A stretch of 64,000 nucleotides of DNA from assembly GCA_019055375.1 (NCBI GenBank), contig JAHQIW010007340.1, positions 62,001-126,000 of the forward strand. The letters are read 5' to 3'. The position numbers and the translations under genes are program-made. Below, in pieces: positions 11,580 through 23,039 of the stretch (position 1 is the stretch's first letter; every line of letters starts with the position of its first letter). The notes under the pieces are model-generated. The model was not told the origin of the DNA. It saw only the letters and a program-made list of their open reading frames with translations, and made no database searches. Source of the DNA: Parelaphostrongylus tenuis. Taxonomy: Eukaryota > Nematoda > Chromadorea > Rhabditida > Metastrongylidae.

Positions 11580-12400
11580 CAATGCACTATAGAGAACAAT
11601 GATGTATAAAAAATTCGTAGTAAATAAAATAGACCAATACAAGAATTTCGGAAGGATGGATGTAAGAGAGCTTGAAAGAAGCGAGTGTTGAGAGCGTCAG
11701 CTGATAGTTACTCTTCCGTAAGAAGATATATTATCGTTGCTAGAACTACCAGATCCGCACTGTAAAATGAGATAAAGTGTCGTGTGAAATAAAAAAAAAG
11801 TAGCGAGATATAAAGCATAGATATCTATGTATATACATATATATGTATATATACACACATATATATATATACATATATATAAAGATGGACTCGTTTTTTC
11901 TAATCTCGAAAGACTTTCGGAGATGGCAGCGTTAGATAGAATGATCGTGCAAAATTAAATTTTTTGCGAAAACAAGAGAGAGAGAGAGAGACGCGGTAGA
12001 AAGACAGAATCCCAAATCCTCCATAAATTGGGAATTGTTCAGACCATCAAACATCTTTACGAGGGCCAGAACGGACAATGTAGCGATGGCGTTTCATACG
12101 AGCAGGGAGCTGGTTCGACTCCACTACATGTTCCCCAAACGTCTCATACTTCTAGGACCGGAGATTTGATACCAAACTCGCCTGGAAAAAAAACTTCATT
12201 GTCTGCAGTTCTGTAAGATCATCTTAGCTCGGTTGTCCATAAGTTCACGGAGATCGACTTGAGTATAACTCAACGAGTATCATAACGGAAAATAAATCAT
12301 CAAGCACTGACTGAAACGATACGCACAAGTCGGTAGATCATGTGATGATATAACAGAGTGAACAAATTGAAGGCAAGAACTTCTCAGACAATCACGGTAG
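11580..12400. repeat. Repeat R7, copy with microsatellite insertions
   Basis: Matches 5240-5790 block by block but is longer, partly because of an (AT/GTAT)n tract and a GA run. Includes a tRNA-like box B (GGTTCGACTCC). No gene seen. Confidence 0.5.
11818..11882. repeat. TA/GTATA-rich microsatellite
   Basis: About 65 bp of alternating TA with GTATA and CACATA interruptions. A (GA)n run of about 12 bp follows at 11978. Confidence 0.8.
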
Positions 12401-12619
12401 TCCTCTGAAAGGTGAGAGTTTGCCAGTCACCAGAAAACGCTTGTTTTCGTAAACGCTTAAGTTGGTAAGCCAAAGTTGAGCTAACTACTCAACCCGTGCG
12501 CAATCCTTGACCTTGTCGGAGTTCATAAGACATTACAGAAAGATGACTGAATAGAATTCTTTTTTATTTAAAGGCTTTTAGTGGTGGTATGATGCTATAA
12601 TATACCCAATGACATAGAA

Positions 12620-12870
12620 TGATGTGCAAAGCTTTTGCTTCAGCTGGGACTCAAACCCATATTTCACCCGGTACGGGGGCACGTGCTCGAACAGTTGCAC
12701 CACCGACGACTGTTATGACACCACTCTTTCCACGCTCAAAAGATATTTGAAGAAATTTATAGACGAAAACAGTAACAGTGATGACTGTAGCTACAAAGAC
12801 TGGGCAGGGCTTCGCAACGACTAGAAATACTTTGCCACTTGAAAGCCACTGTGACATCTACGCGGAACAA
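12620..12870 (-). repeat. S2 tRNA-like element, single arm
   Basis: Minus-strand tRNA-like arm with GTTTGAGTCCCAGC as its box B region, followed by ACCACTCTTTC as in the paired S2 elements. The second arm is absent or decayed. Confidence 0.5.
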
Positions 12871-13109
12871 TTCTGGCTTCCAAAAAGGCATAAAAAACGA
12901 GCCATCTACCATGACCATATAATTTCTTCAATATATACGTCTTATCGCCTCCTTTAAAAATTAATGAGCTATGTTGTTTCACCAGTTTCATCCTCAAACA
13001 ATAAGCATGGTACGGTAGTGGGTTTCTCAGGTTAGATTCAGAGGAACTTCTATACTCCCAAGCGATAAGTCGGCGAAAATAAAGTTCCTTTCCTCCTGCC
13101 TTTTATCTC

Positions 13110-13636
13110 TAACGAAATAAGTACAGCTATTAAACGCTGCCTAAAAAGAGCAGGTTGAAGGATTCGGTAGCAATAGTTGAAATACCCACAAAAACACTAA
13201 AGCGTGAATTAATCCGCAACCGAGTGCATGACCGCCTCTGCGAAACCAATGACTGCAATGTATGAGATCGAGTGTAACTTACCTAATCTCTTGCGAGGCA
13301 TGCGGCGATGAGTGCATTGGCGAAACGGGTAGGCCACCATTCCTTCGTGTTAAGGAGCACCTAGTTGGGTTGCGCAACTCTAATCCAATAACTCCCCTAG
13401 GCATGCATAGGGACCAAAACCATGCAGGAGTAATGTCTGGCGTCAAATTCACGATCCTCGCACAGGAATCAAGAACATCTGCGCGTAAAACCTTAGAAGC
13501 CTTTTGGATACATAGCAAAAGCCCGAAAATGAACAGAAAAGAGGAGTGCCTCATAATCACGCGTGACCTCGAACCATACCTCAGGCTGATCTTTCCGGCC
13601 CGAGTTGGGCACAGCCCACTGATGCATCGACCTTAA
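13110..13636 (+). pseudogene. Penelope-like element 3' end: RT tail plus GIY-YIG endonuclease
   Basis: The upstream part (13115-13260) encodes KRCLKRAG and TLKRELIRNRVHDRLC, the end of a PLE reverse transcriptase, broken by a stop and frame change near 13262. The open part (13262-13636) encodes VTYLISCEACGDECIGETG (GIY-YIG core in its PLE form), RVKEHL with the conserved Arg, and ARKTLEAFWI with the catalytic Glu, followed by MNRKEEC. The GIY-YIG nuclease nicks target DNA for priming of the retroelement. About 160 bp downstream lies a hammerhead-like motif (13797-13831), as in the two copies at 6-7.7 kb. Confidence 0.8.
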
Positions 13637-13796
13637 GCGGCTGGTCTTCAATAGATAATTGATAGACCCAAACATCACAACGGTGAGTGTTTTGAAATGA
13701 AGTTTTACTATGCGATCCAAAACTCATTTTTAACGTTTTCTGCTAGGGTTTTGAAGGTTTTGGCTTAGTGGATTGTGGATCAATGTTATCTTTCCA

Positions 13797-13831
13797 GACT
13801 CTGACGAAGGCGACCCGCCGAAACGTCAGCC
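13797..13831 (+). ncRNA. PLE-type hammerhead-like motif
   Basis: GACU-CUGACGA-A-GGCG-ACC-CGCC-GAAA-CGUC-AGCC, about 160 bp after the GIY-YIG stop. GUC cleavage triplet present. An unpaired A before stem II is shared by the PLE-type copies. Confidence 0.55.
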
Positions 13832-14123
13832 ACCTCGAACACTGTATGTTCAAGCTGCATTACTACTGTATTGTTGTATGCTTCGCTAATATTCAATAAG
13901 CAATATCATTAATATCTCGGAACGGCTGAATAGAAGATAAAATACTTATTTATTCAAACTATGCCGAGGTTAATAGATAGTCGGTCTTGGGAATAAGCAT
14001 GTTATGAACATTGACCCACGATCTAGCCTACTACAGGGTACATGTCACAACAGAAAGTCCATCACCAGCGGATATGAGCAAGACCGTGACATTACCATTT
14101 ATAAGAAACTATTCCCTATCTGG

Positions 14124-14345
14124 GGCGTCCTGGTCGAGTGGTTGCGATGCTCATCGCGGTGCACGTAGAGCCGAGCTCCACCCATAGCTCTCTGCAACAG
14201 TCAACAACAAAGCCTTTTAGAACGCCACAAAGTCAGACCATCCTCGGGATTGCAAGGAGACTCGCTCAACCAGTATTCTGCGACGTTCAAGAAGAAGACG
14301 AAGAACGAATTGAATGCTTAAGGTAGTGGAATCCGCACAGTGCTT
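14124..14345 (+). repeat. tRNA-derived SINE family S4
   Basis: GGCGTCCTGGTCGAGTGGTT head, then GAACGCCACAAAGTC, CAACCAGTATTCTGCGACG and AATCCGCACAGTG, in the same order as the copy at 4556. Confidence 0.6.
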
Positions 14346-15849
14346 TTCGCTATCTACTTCTATCGTTCTTACAACACTCAAATAAACTGTTTACACTTAC
14401 AGATTCTTGTCGTATAATGCTCAGCCATCCTTCGGCGCTTTCCACCCTATCAAATGAACCTCTTTTGTAAACAATATAACCTTCATATGATTAAGCTCTG
14501 TGTGAACAAAGCTTTGTGTTTGTGTGTTGCTCGAGTAATGGCAATACGTATGGCGATTCAAAAAAGCAGTGACAATGAAACGCAAGCGATATTTTAGTCA
14601 TGCTCAAGCAGTAGTCTCATGAGATTTACGTTCTTATTGACCTACTCGGGTCCAACAAATGGCGGCGTCGCATTGAGACCACTACTGTTTTTGTAACCAG
14701 TAATCAGTAAATGCGCAACTGAATGGCTTCTTGAGATAATCGTTCTGTTGCCTGACGCACAAAATGGAAACGATACTCGGAAGGAACTTACGAGGGTTTG
14801 AAAAATGGCTTTGGAGAAACGCAAGCATCTACCCACGACTATGACATCCACACTATCACGAGGTCAGAGTGTTATTTCGACAAGGAGCATTGGCAGCCCC
14901 TTGATCTTTTCAAACAACATTGCAAATTTGATGAAAACTCGGAGCTCACCTCCTTAAACCTGATGAGATCTGTCAAAGCTCTATAAAAAAAAAAGAAATT
15001 CATGATCGATTTCGATAGGTTTGGCATCCAACTGCCATTCCACTTTTACAGTAGTGACATTAGAGTACCTCGATCGAAACACCGCATCAATGAACGACGT
15101 CGTTCATCGAGCTTAGAAAAATCCATATTGCAATTGTCGCAAACCTTCCTACAGATACAGATACATAGAAAGACAGATGCGATACGTTTCTATGAATTCA
15201 CGGCAACTACAGATCTCTTGTACCTACGGTCTCAGTCTTTGGAGATTCTTTTCAACAGGAACAATATCTATTCAATTACAAAGCTCGTCTCGTAGCCACT
15301 AAGGACACGATCCGATCCGAGCGGTCAAGACATTGAGTTAGAATCTTTGTTAAGTTTTCTCCATGCATTTGAATTTTTGTTCTAACTATCATTTATGGCA
15401 GCTTCTTGTGGTAATCCTGGTACATAATACTTAGACATTTGTTTTGAGATGGAACTGTCTTGAAAGTGAAAACGACTGTTGATGTTCTCTTGGTAACTTT
15501 TGAGTTCAAGTACTGCTTTGGCACGCAACGTTACTCGTGTTATATCAACTATCGTTTTTGCTCTTGGGACCGTTCCATCTTAAAACAAATGTATAACTGT
15601 TATATATCAAAATAGCTGCAAGAAGCTGATGTAAACGATAGTAAAACCAAACACCCATATGCACAAAAGATAATCAACAAAAACAAAAATTTCCGCAAAA
15701 TTTTTTGCCAACCCAGTAGCACGCTTGTTTAAGATTTTGGTAATGACGTAACACAAATGTGGACATAGAGTGTAAGACGTTCGTCGTCGCTAACTCTTAG
15801 TGTGGGGACTGGAGCACCCACACAGGATCGGCAATAGACGAGAAAGGGT

Positions 15850-15896
15850 AACTGCACCACTGACGAGATCGCAAGATCAAAACACGTGTATCACGC
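15850..15896 (+). ncRNA. Solo hammerhead motif, degenerate
   Basis: CUGACGA (15860-15866), perfect stem II GAUC-GCAA-GAUC, then AAAA in place of GAAA, CACGUG and UA. Stem I strands (GCACCA and UCACGC) no longer pair. No inverted partner arm was found nearby. Confidence 0.5.
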
Positions 15897-16402
15897 TTTA
15901 CAAGTCAGTCCTCTTTGACGGACCACTGACATGCGTGGCTCAAAAAATGATTACTAGGCATATTGAAATTTGAGCTGTGGTCTCAAGAACACCCCGAAAC
16001 GAAACAAATGTGAAGTTAGATCGGACGAGACAATGATCGTTGTACAATGTGGAGTGAGAAGAACTTACTATTCAGATTCTTTCGCTATCCTAAGCAGTTT
16101 CACTCACCAAAGCACAATACATTTCTCATCAAACACACTTATTTTTCATGTCCAACAGGGAAAACAGATTCTATAACTAAAACAAAGCTGGTCAGACAAA
16201 AGAATGATTTCTATGTTTCAAGGAGCTGCTCCCTCCGCACTTTGGAAAGTTGTCATCGTGAGTTCAAAGTAGTACATAGAATAGAAGAGGATGATTCACA
16301 TGTGAAAATGCAATAAATCAGCAATACACTTCGCACATAAACTGAGAGAAAAATGTATTTTAAAGTTCAAAAGTTCGACTTTCTATAAACCTCGGCATAA
16401 TC

Positions 16403-16575
16403 AATTGATATATGAAAATGGAGAAAACTTATCTTGATTAGCTGACGCGAGGTTGATAAACAGTTGTAGAAATTCGGCTGAAGTCGCCGAAACGTCAGCC
16501 GAATTTCTACAACTGTTTTTATCAACCTCGCGTCAGCTAATCAAGATAAGTTTTCTCCATTTTCATATATCAATT
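16403..16575. repeat. Near-perfect palindrome with about 80-bp arms and a ribozyme-like loop
   Basis: The left arm (16403-16481) and right arm (16495-16575) are inverted copies differing essentially by one indel. The 13-nt loop plus the inner arm ends reads GGCUGAAG-UCGCC-GAAA-CGUC-AGCC, a shortened PLE-type hammerhead whose stem I is the long palindrome itself. It interrupts a repeat that is continuous in the homologous segment at about 1260-1340, so it is an insertion. Confidence 0.8.
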
Positions 16576-16899
16576 TGTATTTTGAAGTGATTCTGAGAAT
16601 CATATGGGTTACAGAATAGTCTGCATGGAGACGCAGTACGAAAAGTGCACATAGTTTAGCTGACCAGAATTTCCTTGCTTCTTGCAGACGTACTCGAAAA
16701 TGAGCTTCGTTGAAAGAAAAAAGGGAAAAGAAATACGCTATAGGTTTTGCAAAAGTAGAACTTCGTCGGAACATCACTATGGAACTTGTACCTTATAGTA
16801 GTATTGTTTTCCAATGGTTTGTATACGATGAGAATCTACAAGCCAAATACGAAGTAAATTTGGACGTCGATAATGTTTTTCGCTTGCATTATATGACCA

Positions 16900-17195
16900 A
16901 TGGGCGTGTGCCACGCAGTGATTAGAAGTGCCCTATAGGACACACGTGTCATAGTTCGATCCTTCGGTCCACATCCACATAACCTTCCACGCCTTCGGAG
17001 TCGATGAATTGATATCAGACTTCTGTGAGAGTATAATGACACTGATTTGATACATCGATAGCCTATCACGAGTCATTGTAAAAGGCCAGATGTGCATTTA
17101 ATTGCCTCAAATGTTATTTTATGGAGTGTCGAATACATACATGGTGAATCTCTTAGACTAATCAACGCCGACAGCTTCATTAAATTCATGTGATC
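16900..17195 (+). repeat. tRNA-derived SINE family S1
   Basis: GTGCCACGCAGTGATTAGAAG head and GTTCGATCC box B. Body ends in ATCAACGCCGACAGC. It has the same flank (TATGACCAATGGGCG) as the copy at 1640, so the insertion predates duplication of the segment. Confidence 0.65.
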
Positions 17196-18235
17196 AAACA
17201 TACGATCGGTAGTCGCGAATCTGTTAACGAAAAGGTCCAGCCCCTATCTCCAATACAACTGACGAGTTGCGCACAAGATAACTGATACTCGCTCTGGTAG
17301 TAAATGTCAAAGACAAGCATTGCTGTACTTGTAACGATTCAAAAGGAGGAAAGCGCTGGAATCAGCTCACAAAATGAGCAAATGAAATTGTGATCTGGGA
17401 AACTACAGCGTTCCAATAATCCCGATAAATTAATACGAAACTATCACCGCTTTTTCTTATTACATGTATTTGATGACCAAGGGCTTTCTCTCCGATTTCT
17501 CCGCTTCAAAAATGTACCAGACCATAAAGGTTTCCGATAAAAAAAAGAATCCGAGCAATTCGCTGTGAGGTTCAATTTCCAACAGACGCGGCATATAAAC
17601 GCAAACTCTATGGTCAAATAACCTTGACAGTGTACATTTCTGCAATTGAAAGTTACAAACTACACAAACTTCCAGCACTTCATATACAACAAATCTTCAG
17701 AAGAAAAGGATCGTTGCCAAGAAAGGCCACGTGCAAGGTCACCTCGAGCTCCAAGAGGTTCACTGGAGGAATATTCACTATTGCCACCTGACTTGCTTGT
17801 TGACTGCGCCTAGCCACCTCTTCTGCATGTCACCACATCCTGATTACCAACAACAGTGCAAAGATCGATCACTTTAGCTATATTATGGTTGCGAAAAGTC
17901 AAAGAGCGGTATCGCTGCTCGTGGGAAAACAGGTAGACAGCCAGCCATATGAGCATACACAGACATGCAGGTGCCACCCGCCTGGTTGCTGCGCAAACGA
18001 CACGTGACACCGTCAGCCATCAACGTTGGTCCTCAAAGGGTTACGACAAGACGGTCAACTTAGTGTAGTTGAATTCACGTTTTTAGGACGAGATCAACAA
18101 ACTGGATTCTATGTTTAACAACTCAACGCAGCTATCCAAAGAATGCCGTTGAAGTCAAGGGGATAAAACTGGAGCATTATCTGAGATGACATATCCAAAC
18201 CTCAGAATAACTCGCAGTGGCCAATTAATGAACCA

Positions 18236-18402
18236 GGTCAGTGCTTTTATACTCCAGAGAAATCTGATATCAATCCACCGGCCCCGGAGGGATGGAAGGT
18301 TAAGTCAGCCATGAGCGCGGAATTGCACCATCAGAAGTCGGTTGGTCGGTCATGTGTTTGTCTCAAAGCACCTCTAACCACTGCGCCATAACAGCCCTCA
18401 TA
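18236..18402 (-). repeat. S1 SINE, partial
   Basis: Head half only on the minus strand (rc of CCTCTAACCACTGCGCCA and GGCCCCGGAGGGATGG). Confidence 0.6.
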
Positions 18403-18639
18403 TCGTAGAAAAATCTATTCCATAGTAAACCTCACAGTGAACCTTACAACGTAGGAAACTAACAGCATTGCGTCTATATTTTTACTAGTATCCTCCTAAC
18501 GCAACGCCAACCAGATGACACGTGGTGGCTCGACACCGCCTCATTCACGTCGTAACTCTCCTGATTTATAACTTGTATCTAGAAACACTATAGCAGATCA
18601 GACTCTTTGAGCGTTTTATAACCAATCCTTCAGAATACA

Positions 18640-19290
18640 GTCATGGCTAGAGTCGTTTGTGGCCCTTACTCGAAACATCCTTTTATAAGGCCGTAAAATT
18701 TTGAAATAAAATTATATTTTACTTCGACAGCGCAATTCTACTATTACATCGCTGAAGACTTGAAAAGCATATCATCCTGTAGACGAAATCTTACACTATC
18801 AGAGTCATATGTTCAATCTGAAGTTTGTTTCAAGGTGAATAAAAAATTCCTAATCAAATAATAGAAATCGCACTAATATATGACACACCGCGGCTCTTCG
18901 ATCGATGGCCGTGCTAAAATCGTGGAACTCCCTAGGCCCCGCCCTCCACCTCATAGTTTAGTCAAAAAAACACATGTAGCTTATGTGAATCCATCTTATT
19001 TTCTCTTCTGCACTGCAGAGATCGTCTTTCGAGAATATAAGCACAGAGTTGGAATCGTTGAACCTTACGTTATCGAATGATTACTGATCGTCTAAAAAAA
19101 AAAGAGCTCTGTATAGCGAGAAATGTGCGCGTGTTATGTACAAATATTTTCCTTTCGCTGAAGCATTATAGATAGGTCTTTTCAAAAAAAAAAAAAAAAG
19201 AGCACGTACCGCGTTAGTCTGAGATTTAAGCTTTCGTCTGATTACTAAGATTGTTACAAAAATTCTTGCCAGCAAAAGGAATCGATTTCT
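18640..19290. mobile_element. FB1 foldback element, degenerate
   Basis: GAATATAAGCACAGAGTTGGAATCG and AAAAGAGCTCTGTATAGCGAG match the right arm of 10590-11385. The left arm (18640-18780) is poorer. No gene. Confidence 0.5.
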
Positions 19291-19589
19291 GTTTTATTTC
19301 TCGCCGTCTAATATAAAAGAATCTGACAAACTTATAGATGATGCAAGGACCCGCAATAGTGACCACTTATAAGACGGACAAACATTGTTATGATTAACAT
19401 GAACCAGATCGCATTGGCAAACGATTCGAATGCCATGATTTTTACTAAGAATGCTGAGTGATCTACAAAACTCGGAACTTCAGGGAGGAGAAGAACTCAC
19501 GTTCATCCTTTCCGAGGGCGTTTCGACTGATTTTACCCGGTTCAGGACAACCTGTACCCTTCCAGATACTGATTATTAAGATGCCTCAT

Positions 19590-19930
19590 CAGTTAGACAA
19601 AGCTACTCCCCTAAACCTTTGATAGTATTCGAAAGCTCAAATTTCGGCGATTCCAACACTGTGTTTAATTTTTGGTAAGGCCTTCTCATTGCGTTGTAGC
19701 AGCGAGAATAAGATTACGTTTTACGTCTAACGCGCATTTTTTGTTCGGATAGGGTCAGTGGATGGCTTTTTCATCAATAATTTGGTGATCATTTGATAGC
19801 AGAATACCTGGTAAATCTAAAACTGAGTTTGATTTCCAAAAAGGTCCTCCTAAAACGCTCTAAGAGTGTAAAGAAAATCACGTTTCACTCTCAAAGTTCT
19901 CGTCGCACCTGAGAGTTACCCATAGATCAA
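19590..19930. repeat. FB1-related arm
   Basis: AAAGCTCAAATTTCGGCGATTC and the GCGTTGTAGCAGCGAGAATAAG block are FB1 arm sequence. Nothing else recognised here. Confidence 0.4.
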
Positions 19931-19985
19931 AGCATATGAGAGTGTAGAGAAATTCATACAGTACCGGAGTTGCACCAAATGCTTC

Positions 19986-20203
19986 AACCCTGAGGGTCAG
20001 CATTGATAGGCATGCGATGTCGCGCCGTCACTTGCGCAGCAGTCAGATAAGAAGCCAGAGGAGCGGCTCCGCATTCCTGTGCGTATGCGTGTCTGGATGC
20101 CTGCCTGCTTTACCACGAGACGCGACGCCACCATCACAGTAGCTGAGTGAGATTTGACGCCGCGCGGTAAGCATCAGAGTGACTCTCGTTGTCTCAAAGG
20201 GTT
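19986..20203. mobile_element. GC-rich MITE, second copy
   Basis: AACCCTGAG at the left and CTCAAAGGGTT at the right. Interior shares GCCTGCCTGC and GACGCGACGCC-like GC-rich sequence with the 62-kb copy. A third, left-truncated copy may end at 18042 (CTCAAAGGGTT). Confidence 0.5.
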
Positions 20204-20489
20204 AAGATGTCAGCTATGAAAATCGCGCATCGCTCGCAACTCGCGCTGAGCGGTCGATCGATCAACTGCCGTCCCGATCGGGTTTACCACTACCTATACG
20301 TGTTTACTACACCAAACCCGTTGACGGCTGGTTGCTGACACCTACGCAGGGTTATAGCAGGACAGGAACTCTGGTCGTGTGGTGGCTGGGATGAGCTCCA
20401 GGCAAGGATAAGACGAGGGTTCGTTTCCTGCCCTGGTTCGCAGCTTTGCATCACATCATTAACATTTATGAATATAAAAGGATGAAATT

Positions 20490-20750
20490 CAGTGTTGATC
20501 AATCCCTGAGGGTCACGTTATGCATTCGTCCTCAATTCTTAAATTCATTCGGTGACTTGCGGTAGCCTCTCGCTGTATCGCGTCAATGCCGCTTGTCCTC
20601 CGAGACAGGTTTAAGACCAGTACGGTGCTATTTACCGATCCCGGAGGGATGGATGGCTTGGTGGCTTGGTGAGCAATGAGCGCGAGATCGAACCATCGAC
20701 CTCGTGTGCGACGCATAGCACCTCTAACCACTGCGCCACATGCGCTCTTC
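20490..20750 (-). repeat. S1 SINE
   Basis: Minus-strand head GAGCGCATGTGGCGCAGTGG with box B GGTTCGATCTC. Acceptor-stem-like GAGCGC/GCGCTC pairing is intact. Ends in the GATTGATCAACAC tail. Confidence 0.7.
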
Positions 20751-20869
20751 CTGGATAAAAACGATCTAGAAAAATGACTGTGATGATTACTAACGGCTCA
20801 GATTCAGGAGAAGATAGTACAGAAAGGGAATCAACGACAAGCAAACTCAGAGCGAAACCCATAAATGAG

Positions 20870-21160
20870 CAGGAACGCCTCACAAAAAAGGGAACACGGT
20901 GGAATCTTCCAGAACACGTCATGTTTGAAATGCGAACGACAACGTCCAGTACGATGTGTGGTCCGTAGTTGCACGGAACATTTCATGACTTGCGTCTTGT
21001 TCCGAACCTTTTAAATATTTTTGTTTATTTTCATTTTTTCGACGTTCGTGTGACGGAAGGTTGCTGGTCGGGCAGCCGTAGAGTGTCCAGAAACTTTATT
21101 GTGCAATAATATAAATTCTTCTTTTTGTTTATTGCACATTTCGTTCTATAATTGTAAATT
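20870..21160. repeat. Repeat R6, copy 2
   Basis: Counterpart of 3640-3990: ACACGGTGGAATCTTCCAG, GTAGAGTGTCCAGAAAC and AATATAAATTCTT blocks. No conserved open frame. Confidence 0.4.
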
Positions 21161-21260
21161 TTTTGTTTGACAACTTCGAGTCTGCTCTATTTTTGTTGGC
21201 TGAGATAGATAAAATAAAATTCCTTCTATATTTAACCGCTTCTCGTCGTGATATGTCATA

Positions 21261-21541
21261 GGAGTGCATGTGGCGCAGTGGTTAGAGGTGCTCGGCGTCG
21301 CACACGAGGTTAGTGGTTCCATCTCGCGCTCGTGGCTTACGAAGCCGTCCATCTTGACGGGGTCGGTAAATTGGTATCAGACTTGTCTGGAAGGATCAGC
21401 GCACTGACCTGATACAGAGGGAGGCCACCGCGAGTCACTGGAAAGGCCAGGTACGTATTCAATCACCTCGAACGAAGTCAAAAATTGAAGACGAAAGTAT
21501 GGCGCATCCCTCAGGAATTGATCAACTCCGAGTTTCTATCC
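21261..21541 (+). repeat. S1 SINE
   Basis: Head GTGGCGCAGTGGTTAGAGG; body with GACGGGGTCGGTAAATTGG; tail GGAATTGATCAACTCCGAG. Directly followed by an S2 foldback element. Confidence 0.7.
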
Positions 21542-21554
21542 TTTATGACGTCAC

Positions 21555-21810
21555 AGACATAACCAGTGATGTACAAAACTTTTGCGTCAGGCGGTACTCG
21601 AACCCTCATCTAACTCTATCCGGATGCACATGCTCTAACCCGTTGCACTACTGACGCCCGTTTTGCCTCTCGCGTTGAAAAGGATGGTGAGCAAAACGGG
21701 CGCCAGTAGTGCAACGGGTTAGAGCACGCGCTCCAGGATAGAGTAAAATGCGGGTTCGAGTCCTGCCTGACGCGAAAGTTTTGCACATCACCATATATCA
21801 CTGAGACCGA
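21555..21810. mobile_element. S2 foldback element with tRNA-like terminal inverted repeats
   Basis: Left arm (minus) and right arm (plus) each carry a tRNA-like unit. The right arm has acceptor strands GCGCCAG/CTGACGC (one mismatch; the left arm has GCGTCAG), box A GTGCAACGGGTTAGAGC and box B GGGTTCGAGTCC. The spacer is only about 30 bp. Anticodon position 33 is not U, so it is not a functional tRNA. Confidence 0.7.
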
Positions 21811-21876
21811 TCAATTCGTTATGTTCTTTCATGAAAAGACACGAAGTGAAGTTAGAGTTCCTGGATTAGATTGTAA

Positions 21877-21912
21877 GGCTCTGAAGAAGGCGTATCTGCC
21901 GAAATGTCAGCC
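21877..21912 (+). ncRNA. PLE-type hammerhead-like motif (solo)
   Basis: GGCU-CUGAAGA-A-GGC...GCC-GAAA-UGUC-AGCC with four stem I pairs. No PLE coding sequence adjoins; following DNA to about 22090 resembles the PLE flank near 6010 and 13950 (GCCGAG motif). Confidence 0.5.
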
Positions 21913-22522
21913 ACAAGGAATCGCGCAAACCCATCGACCGGAAAGAAGAGCAATCGATTGGGACAAAGATACCAGCCTCGTAAAGCTTTGAATATAGATT
22001 AGTTTTCTGAGCTTTTCTTCTCACTTTCGAAGTTTTATTTTATTAACATGCCGAGTTTCAAGAAAGTTGGTCTTTGAGACATGAAGTTGTTAATACAATG
22101 CTTCATGGTACAATACAGTACAATATTGATCGAACATTTCTGTCGCTTTGCCCGCTCAAAAACCGTTTAATTTGTATTAATCTTTCCAATTATTCATGAG
22201 GGCGACGAATCGAACAAGGTATTGCTTGGTGTGACCCGTGGAGACTCGAGTTTGCTCATCAAGGAAGCAGGGAGTTATCTGGCCAGTGTTAGGGCTAACA
22301 GATAGCCTTTCCTGGAAAGTGAGCGGACAGGTCACAAAGTTCTGTGATTTCTTCTTCTTCGAGTCTTGGACAGTGCGACGTATCGAGCTCCCAACCAGGT
22401 AGGCATGATGAATGGAAGGAATCAATGGCTCTAATGAGTTTGCTTAGCCAGAATTTCAAAGCCAAGTCTTTTCTTTCTTTGAGTTCCGTGCCAGTGTGCT
22501 TTTTTGTAGGCAGACAAATATG

Positions 22523-22660
22523 GTGACAAAACAGGCGTCGGTAGTGCAGCGGGTTAGAGAGCACGTACCTCCGGATAGGGTGAAGTGTGGGTTCGAGTCC
22601 CGCCAGATGCAGTGGTCTTGCACACCACTCTACAAGCTGCGAATACTTCTGACATCATAA
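22523..22660 (+). repeat. S2 tRNA-like arm, single
   Basis: GGCGTCGGTAGTGCAGCGGG, box B GGGTTCGAGTCCCG and the TTGCACACCACTCT tail of the S2 family. Confidence 0.6.
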
Positions 22661-22678
22661 AGGATAAAAAGCTCTCGG

Positions 22679-22960
22679 CGTTGATCAGTCCTTGAGGTAT
22701 GTGCATGCGTTCGTCTTCAATTTTTTAACTTTGGTTAAGGTGATTGAATGCACATCTGGCCTACACAATGACTCGCGGGGGCCTCTCACTGTATCACTGA
22801 GTCAGTGCAGCTTGTCCTGCCAGACAAATCTGCGGCCAACCTTCTACCAATTTACGGACACCGAAGGGATGGATAGCTTGGTGAGCCATGAGCGCGAAAT
22901 CGAACCACCGACCTTGTGTACCACGCAGAGCACCTCCAACCACTGCGCCATGTGCACTCC
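22679..22960 (-). repeat. S1 SINE
   Basis: Minus-strand head ATGGCGCAGTGGTTGGAGG and box B GGTTCGATTTC. Directly preceded by an S2 copy, the mirror image of the 21.3-21.8 kb arrangement. Confidence 0.7.
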
Positions 22961-23039
22961 TGTAACATCATATCGCCTTTAAAAGCACTTAAATGAAAAG
23001 AATTCCAGGTTTTTATATGTTACACGACGACAAATGGTA

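Larger units (their letters stand above)
14440..16650. repeat. Repeat unit R1, copy D (interrupted)
   Basis: Carries TTTCGATAGG, CGCATCAATGAACGACGTC and the GAGAATCATATGGGTTACAG block of copy A. It is interrupted by the ribozyme-loop palindrome (16403-16575). Homology to the first window segment continues to about 17350, so this is a long diverged duplication rather than a single TE. Confidence 0.5.
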
